A model generated the notes under the pieces. The model searched no databases. It was given only the letters and a program-made list of their open reading frames with translations, and was not told the DNA's origin. A DNA stretch of 64,000 bases, from assembly GCF_011516635.5 (NCBI RefSeq), contig NZ_CP096255.1, positions 1,672,501 to 1,736,500 of the forward strand, written 5' to 3'. The translations under genes were made by a program, and so were the position numbers. Positions 60,323 through 64,000 of this stretch are shown here, piece after piece. Each line of letters opens with the position of its first letter. The stretch's first letter is position 1. The stretch is from Bradyrhizobium barranii subsp. apii (GTDB taxonomy: Bacteria; Pseudomonadota; Alphaproteobacteria; Rhizobiales; Xanthobacteraceae).

Positions 60323-62272
60323 ATGACGATGATCCCGCAATCGCAAGACCGCAGCGCGCTCGAGCAGGAGCAGTTCCTCAAGATCCTCTTGCGCGAGGAC
60401 GCGCTGGCGCGCTTTGAAGCTGCGTTGTTCCCGCGCGCGGTCCCGAGCGAGGCGCGCAAGCTTGCCGATGCGCTCGGCGCGGCGCTGGCCGCAGACATCA
60501 CGGCGCCCCTCGACGTTCCGCCGTTCGACCGTTCCAACGTTGACGGCTTTGCCGTGCGCTCGGCCGATCTCGCCGCGGCCGGCGAAGGCGCGCCCGTTCG
60601 CCTTGCGCTGAACGGCGAGACCATTCACTGCGGCACCACGCCGAAGCTGCAGGTGGCGACGGGAACTGCAGCGCCGATCGCAACCGGCGGGCCGCTACCG
60701 CGCGGCGCCGACGCCGTCGTCATGGTGGAGCACACCCAGCCTGCCGGATCCGATGCGATCCACGTCCGGCGAGCCGCCTCGCCGGGACAGTTCGTGTCAT
60801 ACGCAGGCTCCGACATCGCGCGCGGCGAGGCGCTGCTGCGCGCCGGCACGATCATCGGCTCGCGCGAGATCGGCATGCTGGCGGCCTGCGGCATCGCCGA
60901 GGTGACCGTCGCGCGCAAGCCGCGTGTTGCCGTGATCTCCACCGGTGACGAATTGGTTCAGCCCGGCGAGGCGCTCGCGCCGGCTGCGATCTACGACACC
61001 AACGGCGCCATCGTCGCCGCCGCAATCGACGAGAATGGCGGCGAGGCGGTGTTCCTCGGCGCCATTCCCGACGATGAGGCAAAACTCGAAGCCGCCATGC
61101 GCCGCGCGCTGGCGGACGCCGACATGCTGGTGCTCTCGGGCGGCACCTCGAAGGGTGCGGGCGACGTGTCCCATCGCATCATCGGCCGGCTCGGCCAGCC
61201 CGGCATCATCGCGCATGGCGTTGCGCTCAAGCCCGGCAAGCCGCTGTGCCTTGCGGTGTGCGACGGCAAGCCGGTGGTGATCCTGCCGGGCTTTCCGACC
61301 TCGGCGATGTTCACCTTCCACGACATGATCGTGCCGGCGCTGCGCAAAATGGCCGGGCTGCCGCCGCGCTCCGATGCCAAGGTGAATGCAACCGTGCCGG
61401 TGCGCATCGCCTCCGAACTCGGCCGCACCGAGTTCGTCATGGTCTCGCTGGTCGGCGGCAAGGACGGCCTGATCGCCTATCCCTCCGGCAAGGGTTCCGG
61501 TGCGATCACGTCGTTCGCCCAGGCCGACGGTTTTCTACGCATCGACGCGCTCGCCGACCAGATGCCGGCAGGGACCGACGCCGAGGTGACGCTGTTCACG
61601 CCGCATGTGCGGGTGCCCGATCTCGTCATCGTCGGCAGCCATTGCACCGGCCTCGATCTCGTCACCGCACAGCTCGCGCATGCGGGGCTGACCGTGCGCT
61701 CGATCGCGGTCGGCAGCCTCGGCGGACTCGCGGCGGCGAAGCGCGGCGAATGCGATCTCGCGCCGATCCATCTGTTCGACGACAAGAGCGAGACCTACAA
61801 CACGCCTTACCTCGTTGAGGGGCTTGAGCTCGTGCCGGGCTGGCGGCGGATGCAGGGCATCGTGTTCCGGAGTGGTGACAAGCGTTTTGAGGGGCTCGGT
61901 GCGAAGGAGGCCGTTGCCGCCGCGCTCGCGGACCCCGCCTGCATCATGGTCAACCGTAACCAGGGCGCCGGCACGCGCATCCTGATCGACCGCCTGCTCG
62001 GCGGTGCGCGCCCGGAAGGTTACTGGAACCAGCCGCGCTCGCACAATGCCGTGGCTGCGGCTGTCGCGCAGCACCGCGCCGACTGGGGCATGACCATTGC
62101 GCCGGTCGCCCATGCGGTCGGCCTCGGTTTCATTCCGTTCGCGGAAGAGCATTATGATTTCGCGCTGGTGACGGCGCGCAAGCAGCGGCCGGCGGTGCAG
62201 GCCTTTCTCGACGCACTCGGCTCGGATGAAGCGCGTACTGCGCTGGAGCGGGCGGGCTTCCGGCCTGCGTAG
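60323..62272 (+). CDS. moeA: MoeA molybdopterin molybdotransferase fused to a PBP-like domain
   Basis: 649 residues. The first 420 or so are MoeA, which inserts molybdate into molybdopterin: DVPPFDRSNVDGFAVRSADL (the MoeA hallmark), GGPLPRGADAVVMVEHTQ, RKPRVAVISTGDELVQPGEA, DMLVLSGGTSKGAGDVSHRI and PGFPTSAMFTFHDMIVP. The last 220 form a PBP-like domain (VIVGSHCTGLDLVTAQLAHA, GECDLAPIHLFDDKSETYNT, MVNRNQGAGTRILIDRLLGG), as in a known MoeA-LysR-substrate-type fusion that probably senses a ligand. It belongs to the Mo gene run, 12 bp after the MoeA-like gene. Confidence 0.92.
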   Translation: MTMIPQSQDRSALEQEQFLKILLREDALARFEAALFPRAVPSEARKLADALGAALAADITAPLDVPPFDRSNVDGFAVRSADLAAAGEGAPVRLALNGETIHCGTTPKLQVATGTAAPIATGGPLPRGADAVVMVEHTQPAGSDAIHVRRAASPGQFVSYAGSDIARGEALLRAGTIIGSREIGMLAACGIAEVTVARKPRVAVISTGDELVQPGEALAPAAIYDTNGAIVAAAIDENGGEAVFLGAIPDDEAKLEAAMRRALADADMLVLSGGTSKGAGDVSHRIIGRLGQPGIIAHGVALKPGKPLCLAVCDGKPVVILPGFPTSAMFTFHDMIVPALRKMAGLPPRSDAKVNATVPVRIASELGRTEFVMVSLVGGKDGLIAYPSGKGSGAITSFAQADGFLRIDALADQMPAGTDAEVTLFTPHVRVPDLVIVGSHCTGLDLVTAQLAHAGLTVRSIAVGSLGGLAAAKRGECDLAPIHLFDDKSETYNTPYLVEGLELVPGWRRMQGIVFRSGDKRFEGLGAKEAVAAALADPACIMVNRNQGAGTRILIDRLLGGARPEGYWNQPRSHNAVAAAVAQHRADWGMTIAPVAHAVGLGFIPFAEEHYDFALVTARKQRPAVQAFLDALGSDEARTALERAGFRPA

Positions 62273-62318
62273 AGGCGACGACGCGGCGTTCAAGCCGCGC
62301 GACAGGGTGGGGGACGCG

Positions 62319-63448
62319 ATGGCGAGGCCGCTTTCGGTTGCGATCGTCGGTGCCGGCATGGGCGGGCTTGCGACGGCTGCGGCGCTTCGGCGCGTCGGTA
62401 TCGATGTGATGGTCTACGAGCAGGCCTCCCAGTTCGCCCGCATCGGCGCCGGCATCCAGATCGGCTGCAACGCGATGAAGGTGTTGCGCGAACTGGGGCT
62501 GGAGGCGCGGATGCGCGAGCACTCGTTCTATCCACGCTCCTGGAACAACCGCGACTGGAAGAGCGGCGACATCAAGTTCGACATGATCTTCGGCGAGAGC
62601 GCGGAAGAGAAGTTCGGCGCGCCCTATCTGCTGGCACATCGCGGCGATCTCCATGCGGCGCTGGCGAGCGTGGTGCCGAACGAATTTGTGAGGCTCAATC
62701 ACAAGCTCGTCGGTCTCGACCAGACCGGCGATGGTGTCCGGCTGAGCTTTGCCGATGGCACGCGTGCCATGGCCGATGCCGTGGTCGGCGCAGACGGCGT
62801 CCATTCGACGGTCCGCGATATCCTGTTCGACGCCGCGCCGGCCAAATTCACCGGCCGCATCGCCTACCGCACCACCTATCCCGCCGCGCTGCTCGGCGGC
62901 GCAGGGATCGACGATTGCACCAAATGGTGGGGCGAGGACCGCCACATCGTGATCTATTACGTCAAGCCTGATCGCAGCGAGGTCTATCTCGTCACCAGCC
63001 AGCCCGAGCCGGACTTTCGCATCGAGTCCTGGTCGGCGAAGGGCGACGTGCGCGACCTGCGCGCATCATTCGAAGGTTTTCATCCGCAGGTCACTCGGGT
63101 GCTCGCCGCCTGTCCCGACGTGCACAAATGGGCGATCATGGACCGTGACGCGCTGGAGCACTGGGCCGACGGCAAGGTGACGCTGCTCGGCGATGCCTGC
63201 CATCCGATGACGCCCTACATGGCGCAAGGCGCGGCGATGCAATCGAGGACGCCGCCGTGCTGTCGCGCTGCCTCGACGGTGTCGGCCGCGACGGCGTCGC
63301 CAATGCGTTCCGCCGCTTCGAGGCGACCCGCAAGGTGCGCACGACGCGGGTGCAGGAGACCTCGCGCGCCAACATCTGGCTCAAGGAGCGCACCGATACG
63401 AGCTGGGTTTACGGTTACGACGCCTGGGAAGTGCCGCTGGCGGCTTGA
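62319..63448 (+). pseudogene. FAD-dependent monooxygenase (6-hydroxynicotinate 3-monooxygenase type), frameshifted
   Basis: The N-terminal FAD fold SVAIVGAGMGGLATAAALRR and the middle GADGVHSTVRDILFDAA and LLGDACHPMTPYMAQGAAM (GD motif) are present. Just after this, one G is missing near 63238: the expected AIEDAAVLSRCLDGVGRDGV continues in another frame that ends YGYDAWEVPLAA with a stop at 63448. The gene is otherwise complete and may be a sequencing error or a recent mutation. ATG 62319 has GGGGGA upstream. Aromatic-ring hydroxylation is the family reaction; the substrate is not known. Confidence 0.82.
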
Positions 63449-63481
63449 ACCGTCTGCTCGCGCTTGCGCCGACGCTTCTTG

Positions 63482-64000
63482 TCAGGAGGCCGCATCCAGC
63501 GCGGCCAGCCGTTCGGCTTCGGCGATGTCCTCGACCGTGTTGGCGTTGAAGAACGGATCGAGCGGCGCGGCCGGCCATGTCACCGTTGCGAGGGGATAGC
63601 GCGCGGTCCAGCGGTCGATCTTGCGGAGGTCTTCGACGACCAGCGCGTGACGCAGCTCGTCGCGCAACGCGACGCGCCACAGACCGATCACCGGATGTGA
63701 CTGGTCGCCCGATGCGGCGACCGCGAGCTGGGCGTCCTCCCGCGTCCGCGCCTCGTGCAGGCGGGCGACGAGATCGCGCGGCAGGAACGGGCAGTCGCCT
63801 GCGGCGCTCAGCACCCATTCGATGTCAGGCCGGTTCGCCGCCGTCCAGTCGAGCGCGGCGAGAATGCCGGCGAGGGGCCCAGGAAAGCCGGGGACGTCAT
63901 CGGCGACAACGGCCAGGCCGAATGCCGCGAAGCGTGCGGGATCGCCGTTCGCATTGAGGATCAATCCGCTGCATTGCGGCGTCAATCGCGCGATCACGCG
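63482..64000 (-). CDS. mobA: Molybdenum cofactor guanylyltransferase MobA (3' part; start outside window)
   Basis: The frame is open to the window end and lacks the N-terminal GGxSxRMG loop, which must lie beyond 64000. Seen: [60 protein letters not shown] (the GDxPF metal/GTP region), and the C-terminal [20 protein letters not shown]. MobA joins GMP to molybdopterin to make the bis-MGD cofactor. It converges on the monooxygenase and extends the Mo-cofactor group. Confidence 0.93.
   Translation of the reverse strand, partial: RVIARLTPQCSGLILNANGDPARFAAFGLAVVADDVPGFPGPLAGILAALDWTAANRPDIEWVLSAAGDCPFLPRDLVARLHEARTREDAQLAVAASGDQSHPVIGLWRVALRDELRHALVVEDLRKIDRWTARYPLATVTWPAAPLDPFFNANTVEDIAEAERLAALDAAS

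Overview
The window looks like the edge of a Bradyrhizobium-type symbiosis island next to ordinary chromosome. Support comes from a nifH-nifQ-nifW cluster followed by fixB-fixC-fixX without fixA (the gene order known from Bradyrhizobium), several sigma-54 (-24/-12) promoters with NifA-type TGT-N10-ACA upstream sites, many insertion sequences, and an abrupt change to compact, IS-free genes beyond a tRNA gene at 53.2 kb. The genus is an inference from gene order and content, not a database match.

Layout. 1-2.5 kb: most of an IS66 copy. 2.5-5.8 kb: a decayed Rieske ferredoxin gene cut by an IS21 element. 5.8-7.7 kb: a NifA/sigma-54 promoter ahead of a thioredoxin-like [2Fe-2S] ferredoxin whose stop codon was hit by an IS630 element. 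9.2-25.7 kb: the nitrogen-fixation core between two identical IS256-type copies. It holds a frameshifted OmpW-like gene, an ArsC-like nitrogenase-associated gene, nifH, nifQ, nifW, a small ORF, fixBCX, ahpD-ahpC, a decayed molybdate-transport group (modB remnant, modC with altered ATPase residues, frameshifted DUF2478 gene) and a 50-residue secreted peptide with its own sigma-54-like promoter. 25.8-36 kb: a broken IS256-family element, a multiply frameshifted S9 peptidase, a di-haem cytochrome c peroxidase, a small Cys-rich secreted protein, and a 539-residue SKWP-repeat protein resembling type III effectors. 36-53 kb: an IS graveyard with nested insertions (IS5, IS66, IS3, serine-recombinase element, IS21), a truncated helicase, a DEDDh exonuclease, a tyrosine recombinase/IS91 pair and a full IS5-family copy. 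53.18-53.26 kb: a tRNA with CAT anticodon (probably tRNA-Ile2) whose 3' end faces the island.

53.6-64 kb is chromosomal: TctC/Bug, TAXI and LivK-type periplasmic binding proteins, then a molybdenum/tungsten group of an HTH-PBP regulator, a TupA-like oxyanion-binding protein, two MoeA-related proteins (one fused to a PBP-like domain), a frameshifted FAD monooxygenase and the 3' part of mobA.

How it works together: NifA with sigma-54 would switch on nifH-Q-W, fixBCX (electron supply), the ferredoxin, ahpC-ahpD (peroxide defence) and possibly the OmpW-like gene and the small secreted peptide. NifQ and the mod genes concern molybdenum supply for nitrogenase. Many accessory genes are broken by frameshifts or IS insertions, so the island is being reshaped by repeated transposition; the core nif/fix genes read intact.
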